Shown here: positions 17,727-25,851 of the stretch, piece after piece
How positions within the stretch are numbered: the first letter of the stretch is position 1
How the letters are laid out: every line of letters starts with the position of its first letter
Source of the DNA: JAMLIN01 sp964476625
GTDB lineage: Bacteria > Pseudomonadota > Gammaproteobacteria > Burkholderiales > Burkholderiaceae_E
Length of the DNA: 64,000 bases
Direction: 5' to 3'
NCBI GenBank assembly: GCA_964476625.1
Contig: CAYZBJ010000007.1
Location: forward strand, 19,492-83,491
Notes under the pieces: model-generated
Told to the model about the DNA's origin: nothing
Database searches by the model: none
What the model saw: the letters and a program-made list of their open reading frames with translations, nothing else
Position numbers and translations under genes: made by a program

Positions 17727-19272
17727 GTGAGCGACGAAACGACGGGCGCGCCGGCCGGCGCCGCCGACGAGAACCAGATCATCACAGAGCGCCGCGCCAA
17801 GCTCGCGCGCCTGCGCGAGCACGGCATCGCCTTCCCCAACGACCAGCGCCCGAGCCATCGGGCGGCAAAGCTGCTCGAGCACTACGGCTTCAAGACCCGC
17901 GAGGAGCTCGAGGCCGAACAGGTGTCGGTATCGGTCGCCGGGCGCATGGTCCTCAAGCGGGTGCAGGGCAAGGCGAGCTTCGCGACCCTGCAGGATGGCT
18001 CCGGCACCGGCGCCCATGGACGCATCCAGCTCTGGATGAACGATGCGGGCATCGGGGCCGACGAGCATGCCGCTTTCAAGCACTGGGACCTCGGCGACAT
18101 CGTCGCCGCCGAAGGCGTGCTTTTCAAGACCATGAAGGGTGAGCTGTCGATCCGCTGCAGCAGCCTGCGGCTGCTCACGAAGTCGCTGCGCCCCCTGCCC
18201 GACAAGTTCCACGGGCTGGCCGATCCCGACATTCGCTATCGCCAGCGCTACGTCGACCTCATCGTCACGGGTGAAGCGCGCGATACCTTCATCGCCCGCA
18301 GCCGCACGATCGACGCGATCCGGCAGTTCATGCGCAGCAACGAGTTCCTCGAGGTCGAGACGCCGATGCTGCATCCGATCCCGGGCGGCGCGACCGCGCG
18401 CCCCTTCACGACGCACCACAACGCGCTCGACCAGGAGATGTTCCTGCGGATCGCACCGGAGCTCTACCTCAAGCGCCTGCTCGTCGGGGGCTTCGAGCGG
18501 GTATTCGAGATCAACCGCAGCTTCCGCAACGAAGGGATCAGCCCGCGGCACAATCCCGAGTTCACCATGATGGAGTTCTACGCGGCCTATACCGACTACC
18601 GGTGGCTGATGGACTTCACCGAACAGGTATTGCGCAACGCGGCGATCACCGCCACCGGCAGCGCGGTGCTCAGCTACCAGGGCCAGCGCATCGACCTCGA
18701 GCAGCCGTTCGCCCGCCTGACCATCGCCGAAGCGATCCGGGCCTATAGCGCCGACCATGCCACGGCCCCGCTCGACGATCCGGCGTACCTCGATCGCGAA
18801 CTGCGCCGGCTCGGCGTCGACACCACGGTGGCGCCGCTTGCCGGCGCGGGCGTCGGCGCGCTGCAACTCGCGCTGTTCGAGGAAGTCGCCGAATCGAAAC
18901 TGGTGCAGCCGACCTACATCGTCGACTATCCGGTCGAGGTGTCGCCGCTGGCCCGCGAGTCCGACGCCCGCCCAGGCATCACCGAGCGCTTCGAGCTCTT
19001 CATCGCGGGCCGGGAAGTCGCCAACGGCTTCTCGGAACTGAACGATCCCGAAGACCAGGCCGCGCGTTTCCGCCTCCAGGCCGAAGCCAAGGACGCCGGC
19101 GACCTGGAAGCGATGTACTACGACGACGACTACATCCGCGCGCTCGAGTACGGCATGCCGCCCGCGGGCGNNNNNNNNNNGTATCGGCATCGACCGGCTG
19201 GTGATGCTGCTGACCGACAGCGCCAGCATCCGCGACGTCATCCTGTTCCCGGCGCTCAAGCGAATCGACTGA
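17727..19272 (+). CDS. lysS: lysyl-tRNA synthetase, class II (interrupted by an assembly gap)
   Basis: Charges tRNA-Lys in the cytoplasm. The N-terminal OB-fold anticodon domain (about 60-150) is followed by the class II core with motif 2 at FRNEGISPRHNPEFTM. The reading frame reaches MPPAG at 19170, then ten N, then resumes in a different frame as IGIDRLVML...FPALKRID with a stop at 19270-19272. The missing residues should be the GLG of motif 3, which needs six bases where ten N are shown, so the frame break is an artefact of the placeholder length. The start is GTG 17727, with GGGAG in the prfB 3' end as ribosome site. The gene is presumed intact in the organism. Confidence 0.93.
19171..19180. 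other. assembly gap of ten N
   Basis: Ten undefined bases inside lysS. Flanking sequences encode PPAG and IGIDR of class II motif 3; the expected intervening GLG would fit six unknown bases, so the gap length is probably nominal. Confidence 0.98.
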
Positions 19273-19283
19273 GGTACCCGGCG

Positions 19284-19520
19284 ATGCGCCTCGTCCTGCG
19301 AACCTACGACATCGTGATGCTGCAGCGACTGCGCTCCGTCCTCGAGCAGCGCGGCATCGCGGTGCACGTGAGCGACGAGTTCACCTTCGCGGTGCCGGGA
19401 CTGCCCGGCGCCGAACAGCCGCGCGGGCTCTGGGTGATGCCCGAGGATTGGGATGCCGCCATCCGGGCGCTGCGGCATGAGATACCACCGGACGAGCTAC
19501 CCGCCCTCGAACTCGGCTGA
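19284..19520 (+). CDS. DUF2007-like small protein
   Basis: Small soluble protein of 78 aa. It starts MRLVLRTYDIVMLQRLRSVL and continues with a region on an internal hydrophobic strand (FAVPG) and LWVMPEDWDAAIRAL, a pattern resembling DUF2007 proteins, which have been called putative signal-transducing proteins without experimental support. It lies 11 bp after lysS and is probably co-transcribed. Its stop is 24 bp from the convergent iscA stop. The family assignment is by eye from size and strand/helix pattern; function is unknown. Confidence 0.65.
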   Translation: MRLVLRTYDIVMLQRLRSVLEQRGIAVHVSDEFTFAVPGLPGAEQPRGLWVMPEDWDAAIRALRHEIPPDELPALELG

Positions 19521-19544
19521 TCACCGCACGGCTTCGGAGCCACC

Positions 19545-19874
19545 TCAGACGTTGAAGGACTCGCCGCAGCCGCACTCGCTCTTGACGTTCGGATTGTTGA
19601 AGCGAAAGCCCTCGTTCAGGCCGTCCTTCACGAAGTCGAGTTCGGTTCCCTCGAGATACGGGAGGCTCTTCGGATCGACGAAGACCCGAATGCCGTTGCT
19701 CGCGAACTCCTGGTCGCCGTTCTCGATGGCGTCGGCGAACTCGATCTTGTAGGCGAGGCCCGAGCACCCGGTCGTCCTGACGCCGAGCCGCAGGCCGAGG
19801 CCCTTGCCCCGGCGCGCGATGAAGCCGCCGACGTGGTCGGCTGCCGCCTTCGTGAGCGTGATACTCGTGTTCAT
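19545..19874 (-). CDS. iscA: iron-sulfur cluster assembly protein IscA
   Basis: A-type Fe-S/iron carrier of 109 aa. The three conserved cysteines are present: Cys37 in TGCSGLAY and Cys101/Cys103 in ECGCGESFNV; LEGTELDFVKDGLNEGF is typical of IscA more than of ErpA or SufA. The start at 19874 (MNTSITLT) matches the normal IscA N-terminus; the 21-residue upstream extension is rejected. It lies 114 bp downstream of iscR with no iscS or iscU in between, unlike the usual iscRSUA-hscBA-fdx order, and nothing from hscB onward follows. The client pathway must therefore draw on a cysteine desulfurase encoded elsewhere. Confidence 0.92.
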   Translation of the reverse strand: MNTSITLTKAAADHVGGFIARRGKGLGLRLGVRTTGCSGLAYKIEFADAIENGDQEFASNGIRVFVDPKSLPYLEGTELDFVKDGLNEGFRFNNPNVKSECGCGESFNV

Positions 19875-19988
19875 GCTGCCTGGTCCCGTTCGTTCAATCG
19901 ATCCATCACTGTATGGCATCCCGGCTTTCCGTGCCACGCACCCGCCGCGCCCCGGCCCCCCCGAACCGATGCGCGACGCCCGAACTGC

Positions 19989-20516
19989 TCAGACGGTGGT
20001 CAGCCGGCCGTTGGACAGCTTGATCGGCTGCAGGGTCGACGTCGGGAACGCCAGGGCAGCGCGATGCTCCTTGACGGCCGAGACTTCCCGCGGCCTGGCC
20101 TGCGCGACCCGGTCCTTCTGCTGCTCGACCAGCGACTGCAGGCTGACCGAATCGAGGAACTCGATCATCTTGCGATTGAGGGTCGACCACAGCTCGTGCG
20201 TCATGCACGGCCCGTCGTCCTGGCAGTTTTCCTTGCCGCCGCACTGGGTTGCGTCGAGCGGCTCATCGACCGCGAAGATGATGTCGGCCACCGTGATCTC
20301 GCGCGCCGCGCGCGCCAGGGTGTAGCCGCCGCCCGGGCCGCGGGTGCTTTCCACCAATTCGTGGCGACGCAGCTTGCCGAACAGCTGCTCGAGATAGGAC
20401 AGGGAGATCTTCTGCCGCTGGCTGATGCCCGCGAGCGTCACCGGACCCTGGTGTTCGCGCAGGGCGAGATCGATCATCGCGGTGACGGCGAACCGCCCTT
20501 TGGTCGTTAGTCTCAT
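19989..20516 (-). CDS. iscR: Fe-S cluster transcriptional regulator IscR
   Basis: Rrf2-family repressor of 175 aa that senses Fe-S status through a [2Fe-2S] cluster. The N-terminal winged helix starts MRLTTKGRFAVTAMIDLA, and ligands Cys92, Cys98, Cys104 and His107 (QCGGKENCQDDGPCMTHELW) sit at the same positions as in E. coli IscR. GPGGGYTLAR is the conserved wing. A near-consensus type 1 IscR site overlaps its promoter, so autorepression is expected. The ribosome site GAGGACC lies just before ATG 20516. The gene order uvrB - phosphatase - iscR is common in Burkholderiales; what follows is not, because iscS and iscU are missing. Confidence 0.95.
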   Translation of the reverse strand: MRLTTKGRFAVTAMIDLALREHQGPVTLAGISQRQKISLSYLEQLFGKLRRHELVESTRGPGGGYTLARAAREITVADIIFAVDEPLDATQCGGKENCQDDGPCMTHELWSTLNRKMIEFLDSVSLQSLVEQQKDRVAQARPREVSAVKEHRAALAFPTSTLQPIKLSNGRLTTV

Positions 20517-20561
20517 GGCTGGTCCTCTGGAGGAGGTTGAGGGGTTAGCCTCACATTAGAC

Positions 20562-20586
20562 TTATCCGACTAATTTAGTCAAGTAT
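20562..20586 (-). promoter_or_regulatory. type 1 IscR binding site and iscR promoter
   Basis: Read on the minus strand, the 25-bp site has ATACTTGACTAAA as left half and TTAGTCGGATAA as right half, fitting the E. coli type 1 pattern ATASYYGACTRWWWYAGTCRRSTAT at nearly every position. TTGACT inside it can serve as the -35, with TAATGT 18 bp downstream as a -10-like hexamer, so bound IscR would block RNA polymerase. The site lies 46-70 bp upstream of the iscR start. Confidence 0.85.
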
Positions 20587-20749
20587 CCGGGGTGATTGCA
20601 GGGTTTGAGGCAGGCGCTGCGCGTTCGCGACGCCAGGGCCGGTCGCCGCCCCTCGCCGGGCGGTGGCGACCGAAGCCTTCCACCGGGACCCGGAACCGGC
20701 CCGCAGGAGACCTGCGGGACCCGTCCGGACCCGGCCGGCCAGCCGGAAA

Positions 20750-21271
20750 TCAGGCCGCCGCGACCTGGGTCGCGCGTCGCTTGGCAAGTTCGAGCAGCCC
20801 CCCGCAGGCATCCTCGATGTAGTCGAGGGTCTGCTCGAAGGCGGCCTGGTTGCCGTAGAACGGATCGGGGATGGTCGCCGAGTCGTACTCCGTGGCGAAG
20901 CGCATCAACAGCTGGAGCTTGTGGTGATGGCGCTTGCCGACGGTCTGCTGCAGCAGCGACAGGTTGTCCCAGTCCATCGCGAGCACGAGGTCGAACTGCT
21001 CGAGATCCTGGTCCGAGATCCGCGACGCGCGCAACTCGGAGATGTCGACTCCGCGCTTGGCCGCGGCCGCGATCGCGCGCCGATCGGCCGACTCGCCGAC
21101 GTGGTAGCCATGGGTGCCGGCCGAGGCGACCGAGACGATGTCCTCGAGCCCGGCCTGGCGCACCATCTGCCGGAACAGCCCTTCGGCCATCGGCGAGCGA
21201 CAGATGTTGCCCATGCAGACGAACAACACCCGGGTTCCCATTCTGAAAGTGACAGGTTCCTTGTTGGCCAT
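20750..21271 (-). CDS. low-molecular-weight protein-tyrosine phosphatase
   Basis: Cytoplasmic phosphatase of 173 aa (163 aa if started at the inner ATG 21241). The P-loop CMGNICRSP contains the C-x5-R nucleophile motif, and the general acid lies in DPFYG near the C-terminus. Bacterial members dephosphorylate tyrosine kinases controlling exopolysaccharide, but no such kinase is nearby. The gene keeps its usual place between uvrB and iscR in Burkholderiales-type order. The start is uncertain: ATG 21271 gives MANKEPVTFR before the conserved MGTRVLFVCMGN, and homologues often begin at the latter; neither has a strong ribosome site. Confidence 0.88.
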   Translation of the reverse strand: MANKEPVTFRMGTRVLFVCMGNICRSPMAEGLFRQMVRQAGLEDIVSVASAGTHGYHVGESADRRAIAAAAKRGVDISELRASRISDQDLEQFDLVLAMDWDNLSLLQQTVGKRHHHKLQLLMRFATEYDSATIPDPFYGNQAAFEQTLDYIEDACGGLLELAKRRATQVAAA

Positions 21272-21313
21272 TTCAATTTCCAATAGATGAATGCTGAAAA
21301 TTTCGCGAATCGT

Positions 21314-23404
21314 TCATGCGGGTTCGGGCAGCCCTGCCGGCGAGGGCGGCATCCCCGTGCCGCTGGCGCCGAACACCTGCTCCTTGAGTCGCGCCAGCCG
21401 GTCGCGCGCCTCGGCCGCCTTCTCGAATTCGAGATTCCTGGCGTGCTCGAGCATCTGCTTCTCGAGTCGCTTGATCTCCTTGGCCAGGGCCTTCTCGCTC
21501 ATCGCGCCGATCTCCAGCGACTCGAGCTCGGCCCGGCTCTCGGCGCGCGCCTGGCGGGGATCGAAGACACCGTCGATCATCTCGCGCACCGCCTTGTCCA
21601 CCCCGCGCGGCACGATGCCGTTGGCTAGGTTGAAGGCCTCCTGCCGCCCGCGCCGCCGGCTGGTCTCGTCGAGCGCCCGCCGCATGGAATCGGTGATGCG
21701 ATCGGCATAGAGGATCGCCCGCCCCTCGAGGTTGCGCGCGGCCCGTCCGATGGTCTGGACCAGGCTGCGCTCCGAGCGCAGGAATCCTTCCTTGTCCGCA
21801 TCGAGGATCGCCACCAGCGCCACCTCGGGAATGTCCAGGCCTTCGCGCAGCAGGTTGATCCCGACCAGCACATCGAAGACCCCGAGCCGCAGGTCGCGAA
21901 TGATCTCGACCCGTTCCACGGTCTCGATGTCCGAATGCAGGTAGCGCACCCTGACACCGTGCTCCGAGAGGAAATCGGTGAGATCCTCGGCCATCCGCTT
22001 GGTCAGGGTGGTCACCAGGACCCGTCCGCCGGCGACGGTCACCGTGCGGATCTCCGAGAGCACGTCGTCGACCTGGTTGGTCGCCGGCCGCACGTCGACT
22101 TCCGGATCGGTCAGGCCGGTCGGCCGCACCAGCTGCTCGACCACTTGCCCCGCATGCCGGGCTTCGTAGTCGGCCGGCGTGGCCGACACGAAGATGCACT
22201 GGCGAACCTTCGACTCGAACTCCTCGAACTGCAGGGGGCGATTGTCGAGGGCCGACGGCAGGCGGAACCCGTACTCGACCAGGGTTTCCTTGCGCGACCG
22301 GTCGCCCCGGTACATGCCGCCCAGCTGGCCGATCGTCACATGGCTCTCGTCGATGAAGATCAGGGCGTCGTCGGGCAGGTAGTCGAACAGGGTGGGCGGC
22401 GGCTCGCCCGGGGCCGCCCCCGACAGGTGCCGCGAGTAGTTCTCGATGCCCTTGCAGAAGCCCAGCTCCTGGAGCATCTCGAGATCGAAACGGGTGCGCT
22501 GCTCGAGACGCTGCGCCTCGACCAGCTTGCCCTCCTGGTAGAAGAAGCGCAGGCGCTCGGCGAGCTCCGCCTTGATGGTCTCGATCGCCCGCAGCACGGT
22601 CGCGCGCGGCGTGACGTAGTGCGAGGACGGGTAGATCGTGAAGCGCGGCACCCGCTGGCGGATCCGCCCGGTCAGCGGATCGAACAACTGGATGGACTCG
22701 ACTTCATCGTCGAAGAGCTCGAAACGCACCGCGAGTTCGGCATGCTCGGACGGGAACACGTCGATGGTGTCGCCCCGGACCCGGAAGCAGCCGCGGGCGA
22801 AGTCGGTGTCGTTGCGGGTGTACTGCATCGCGACCAGGCGCTGGAGGATCTCGCGCTGCGACATCCGGTCACGCTCGCGCAGGGTCAGCACCATGGCGTG
22901 GTAGTCGCCCGGGTTGCCGATCCCGTAGATGCACGACACCGTCCCGACGATCACGGTGTCGCGGCGCTCGAGCAGCGACTTGGTCGCCGACAGGCGCATC
23001 TGCTCGATGTGCTCGTTGACCGAGGAGTCCTTCTCGATGAACAGGTCGCGCTGCGGAACGTAGGCTTCCGGCTGGTAGTAGTCGTAGTAGGAGACGAAGT
23101 ACTCGACCGCGTTATGGGGAAAGAACTCCCGCATCTCGGCATAGAGCTGGGCGGCGAGCGTCTTGTTCGGCGCCAGCACCAGGGCGGGCCGGCCCAGCCG
23201 GGCGACCACGTTGGCCATGGTGAAGGTCTTGCCCGAGCCGGTGACGCCGAGCAGGGTCTGGTAGCTCAGGCCGTCGGCGACGCCGTCGACGAGCGATTCG
23301 ATCGCGCGCGGCTGGTCGCCGGCCGGCGGGAACGGCTGGTACAGGTTGAATGGACTATCGTCGAAGCGAAGGAATTTCGCCTCGTCGAGGACCGCTCTGG
23401 CCAT
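21314..23404 (-). CDS. uvrB: excinuclease ABC subunit UvrB
   Basis: DNA-damage recognition helicase of nucleotide excision repair, 696 aa. Walker A GVTGSGKT lies near residue 50, the damage-probing beta-hairpin YYDYYQPEAYVP near 105-116, the Walker B-like DESH near 350, and a C-terminal UVR motif (about 645-680, KEIKRLEKQMLEHARNLEFE) for UvrC contact. ATG 23404 is preferred to an extended start at 23473. It is divergent from the aminotransferase gene, sharing a 285-bp intergenic region. No clear LexA palindrome was seen upstream. Confidence 0.96.
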   Translation of the reverse strand: MARAVLDEAKFLRFDDSPFNLYQPFPPAGDQPRAIESLVDGVADGLSYQTLLGVTGSGKTFTMANVVARLGRPALVLAPNKTLAAQLYAEMREFFPHNAVEYFVSYYDYYQPEAYVPQRDLFIEKDSSVNEHIEQMRLSATKSLLERRDTVIVGTVSCIYGIGNPGDYHAMVLTLRERDRMSQREILQRLVAMQYTRNDTDFARGCFRVRGDTIDVFPSEHAELAVRFELFDDEVESIQLFDPLTGRIRQRVPRFTIYPSSHYVTPRATVLRAIETIKAELAERLRFFYQEGKLVEAQRLEQRTRFDLEMLQELGFCKGIENYSRHLSGAAPGEPPPTLFDYLPDDALIFIDESHVTIGQLGGMYRGDRSRKETLVEYGFRLPSALDNRPLQFEEFESKVRQCIFVSATPADYEARHAGQVVEQLVRPTGLTDPEVDVRPATNQVDDVLSEIRTVTVAGGRVLVTTLTKRMAEDLTDFLSEHGVRVRYLHSDIETVERVEIIRDLRLGVFDVLVGINLLREGLDIPEVALVAILDADKEGFLRSERSLVQTIGRAARNLEGRAILYADRITDSMRRALDETSRRRGRQEAFNLANGIVPRGVDKAVREMIDGVFDPRQARAESRAELESLEIGAMSEKALAKEIKRLEKQMLEHARNLEFEKAAEARDRLARLKEQVFGASGTGMPPSPAGLPEPA

Positions 23405-23689
23405 GTAATTCCAGTAGTCGACACAAAGGGATCGGCAACTTTCCGACCCGCCATCCGGCGCACGGGACGGCACGGTCGCGCGTCTTTCGCAACGTTCGAG
23501 GGCGCGGCCAAGCCGACTTTCCGCTATGCTTTCGCCTTGTGGCCACGCCCGGCAAACCGGTGCGAAAGACCTAGGCTCGATTATCCCGTCTGCGCCCCCA
23601 AAAAGCTAGTGCCCTGCACCATCAGCGACCCGAGCGTAGTCGGTTGTAATATTTTTTACATTTCAAAATCAAGGACTTGCAAGACCCAA

Positions 23690-24895
23690 ATGTCTGCGTC
23701 GAACTTTGCCGCGGTGCCACTTGCCCCCCGTGATCCGATTCTCGGCCTGACCGAGGCCTACCTCGCCGACGAACGGCCGGACAAAGTCAATCTCGGGGTC
23801 GGGGTCTATTACGACGACAGTGGCAAGGTGCCGGTCCTGGCGGCCGTCGCGGAAGCCGAGCGGCGCCGGGTGGCAAGCTCCCCGGCGCGCGGCTACCTGC
23901 CAATCGAAGGTTTTGCCCAGTACAACAAAGCGGTGCAGCAATTGCTGTTCGGCGCCGACTCGGCGCTGCTCGCCAACGACCGGGTTGCCACCTTCGAATG
24001 CCTCGGCGGCACCGGAGCCCTGCGGGTCGGCGCCGACTTCCTGCGCGGGCTCGGCGACAAGGCCAAGGTCCTGATCTCCGACCCCAGCTGGGAGAACCAC
24101 CGCGCGATCTTCCAGACCGCCGGGTTCGAGGTCGCCACCTACCCCTACTACGACCCACAGACCCACGGCGTGCGCTTCGAGGAGATGCTCGCCGCCGTCG
24201 CGGCGGCCGCGCCCGGCGATGTCGTCGTCCTGCATGCCTGCTGCCACAACCCCACCGGGGTCGACATCGACGCCGCCCAGTGGAGCCAGGTCGTCGAGGC
24301 CTGCGCCCGGGCGGGCGTCATCCCCTTCCTCGACATGGCCTACCAGGGCTTCGGCGACGGCATCGAGCAGGACGCCACCGCCCTGCGGCTGTTCGCCGCA
24401 TCGGGACAGAACCTGCTGGTCGCCAGCTCCTTCTCGAAGAACTTCTCGCTCTATGGCGAGCGGGTCGGCGCCCTGTCGATCGTCACCGCCGACGCCGACG
24501 AGACCGCCCGGGTCCTGAGCCAGGTCAAGCGCCTGATCCGCGCCAACTACTCGAACCCCCCGACCCACGGCGCGGCGCTCGTCGCCGGCGTGCTCACCAC
24601 CCCCGCGCTGCGGGCCCAGTGGGAAGGCGAGCTGACCGGCATGCGCGATCGCATCCGCGCCATGCGCTCGGGCCTCGTCGAAGGCCTCGCGAACAAGGGC
24701 ATTGCCCGCGACTTCAGCTTCGTGACCCGGCAGCGCGGCATGTTCTCGTTCTCGGGCCTGAACCGCGAGCAGGTCGACCGCCTGCGCGAGGAGTTCGGTA
24801 TCTACGCGGTCGGTTCGGGCCGGATCTGCCTCGCAGCGCTCAACAGCCGCAACCTGCCGCGCGTCGTCGACGCGATCGCCGCCGTCGTCGCCTAA
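23690..24895 (+). CDS. tyrB: aromatic amino acid / aspartate aminotransferase
   Basis: PLP-dependent class I transaminase, 401 aa, cytoplasmic, acting on aromatic amino acids or aspartate with 2-oxoglutarate. The PLP lysine is Lys250 in SSFSKNFSLYGERVG; CHNPTG (185-190) and LDMAYQGFG (214-222) are the cofactor loop and aspartate/tyrosine contacts; GSGRICLAALN carries the substrate-carboxylate arginine. Such AspC/TyrB proteins are usually 395-400 aa. ATG 23690 is chosen because the long upstream in-frame frame is antisense to uvrB. An AT-rich tract at 23644-23672 in otherwise GC-rich DNA probably contains the promoter. A post-stop repeat element begins 2 bp after the gene. Confidence 0.9.
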   Translation: MSASNFAAVPLAPRDPILGLTEAYLADERPDKVNLGVGVYYDDSGKVPVLAAVAEAERRRVASSPARGYLPIEGFAQYNKAVQQLLFGADSALLANDRVATFECLGGTGALRVGADFLRGLGDKAKVLISDPSWENHRAIFQTAGFEVATYPYYDPQTHGVRFEEMLAAVAAAAPGDVVVLHACCHNPTGVDIDAAQWSQVVEACARAGVIPFLDMAYQGFGDGIEQDATALRLFAASGQNLLVASSFSKNFSLYGERVGALSIVTADADETARVLSQVKRLIRANYSNPPTHGAALVAGVLTTPALRAQWEGELTGMRDRIRAMRSGLVEGLANKGIARDFSFVTRQRGMFSFSGLNREQVDRLREEFGIYAVGSGRICLAALNSRNLPRVVDAIAAVVA

Positions 24896-24896
24896 G

Positions 24897-24952
24897 GTGA
24901 AACAGCCCCCCACGCGGGGGCGACCAGTGGCTTCGGACGGCCGGGCGCCACG
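24897..24952 (+). repeat. post-stop repeat element, copy 1
   Basis: This roughly 55-bp element begins directly after the aminotransferase stop with GTGAA, contains a GCCCCC/GGGGGC stem-loop (24905-24921) and ends in CTTCGGACGGCCGGGCGCCAC. A second copy with the same order lies at 58137-58189, also directly after a stop codon. It could be a REP-like element or a transcript-end structure; there is no T-tract for a classical terminator. Confidence 0.6.
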
Positions 24953-25008
24953 GATACCAGCTACACTGGGTACTCCGAAATACCGGTCAAGCCGGACAGG
25001 AGACGGTC

Positions 25009-25851
25009 GTGTCGCTGATGTCGCTCGATGAACTCGCCCACCTGATTCCCGACGGCGCGAAGCTCGCCATCCCCAAGGACGATACCGGGGTATCGATGGC
25101 GGCCACCCTGGCCCTGGTCCGGCGCGAAGCGCGTGGACTGCATCTGGTCTGCGTACCGGTTTCCGGCCTGCAGGCCGATGTCCTGATCGGCGCCGGCTGC
25201 GTCGATACCCTCGAGACCTCCGCGATCACCCTCGGCGAATTCGGCCTCGCGCCCCGCTTCACCGATGCGGTCCGCAACGCCCGCCTGCGCCTCGTCGACG
25301 GCACCTGCCCGGCCATCTACGCCGGGCTGCAGGCCTCCCAGAAGGGCACGCCCTTCATGCCCCTGCGCGGCATCCTGTCTTCCGACCTGCTCGCCCATCG
25401 CGACGACTGGAAGGTCATCCCGAATCCCTTCGGCGAGGACGACCCCATCGTCGCCATCCGGGCGATCCGCCCGGACATCGCCCTGTTCCATGCCCGGGCG
25501 GCCGATCGCTTCGGCAACGTCTTCATCGGCCGCGATCGCGACGGGCTGCTGCTCGCCCATGCCTCCGACACCGCGCTGGTGACGGTCGACCGGATCGTCG
25601 ACGGCAACCTGCTCGAGGACCCCGACCGCGCCGGCTCCACGGTACCGGCCATGTATGTGGGCGGCATCGCCCTCGCGCCACAGGGCACCTGGCCGGTGGG
25701 CTTCGGCGGCGGCAGCCCGGACGCCGACTGGATGCGACGATACATCGCAATCGCCCGTGATCCTGATGGATTCAAGGCAATGGTCGATACATTGGCGGCC
25801 GAAGCCCCGTGGTCGACCGAGGCGACCGCTACCGCGGGCGAGCTGGCATGA
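25009..25851 (+). CDS. CoA-transferase family I alpha-subunit-like protein
   Basis: Protein of 280 aa, the first half of a two-subunit CoA transferase of the glutaconate/3-oxoadipate type. It shows a fold-typical region (GCVDTLETSAITLGEFGLAP, 63-82) and the strand/loop series IVAIRAIRPDIALFHARAAD, FGNVFIGRDRDG. The start is a GTG at 25009 with CAGGAGAC as ribosome site. The next gene overlaps by 4 bp and supplies the beta-like subunit. Substrate is unknown. Members of this divergent group include IpdA-like steroid-ring enzymes, in which the pair hydrolyses a ring and does not transfer CoA, so transferase activity is an inference. Confidence 0.75.
   Translation: MSLMSLDELAHLIPDGAKLAIPKDDTGVSMAATLALVRREARGLHLVCVPVSGLQADVLIGAGCVDTLETSAITLGEFGLAPRFTDAVRNARLRLVDGTCPAIYAGLQASQKGTPFMPLRGILSSDLLAHRDDWKVIPNPFGEDDPIVAIRAIRPDIALFHARAADRFGNVFIGRDRDGLLLAHASDTALVTVDRIVDGNLLEDPDRAGSTVPAMYVGGIALAPQGTWPVGFGGGSPDADWMRRYIAIARDPDGFKAMVDTLAAEAPWSTEATATAGELA

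Noticed and set aside
19181..19520. lysS fused to the DUF2007-like protein
   Set aside because: The fusion arises only because ten N shift the frame; the true lysS frame stops at 19272.
23405..23480. LexA box upstream of uvrB
   Set aside because: No CTG-N10-CAG palindrome could be found.
21935..23689. Open plus-strand frame upstream of the aminotransferase start
   Set aside because: It lies antisense to uvrB and across its promoter region; the aminotransferase family N-terminus begins only at 23690.
24905..24921. Classical Rho-independent terminator after the aminotransferase gene
   Set aside because: The GC stem lacks a following T-tract and belongs to a two-copy element, so it is listed as a repeat.
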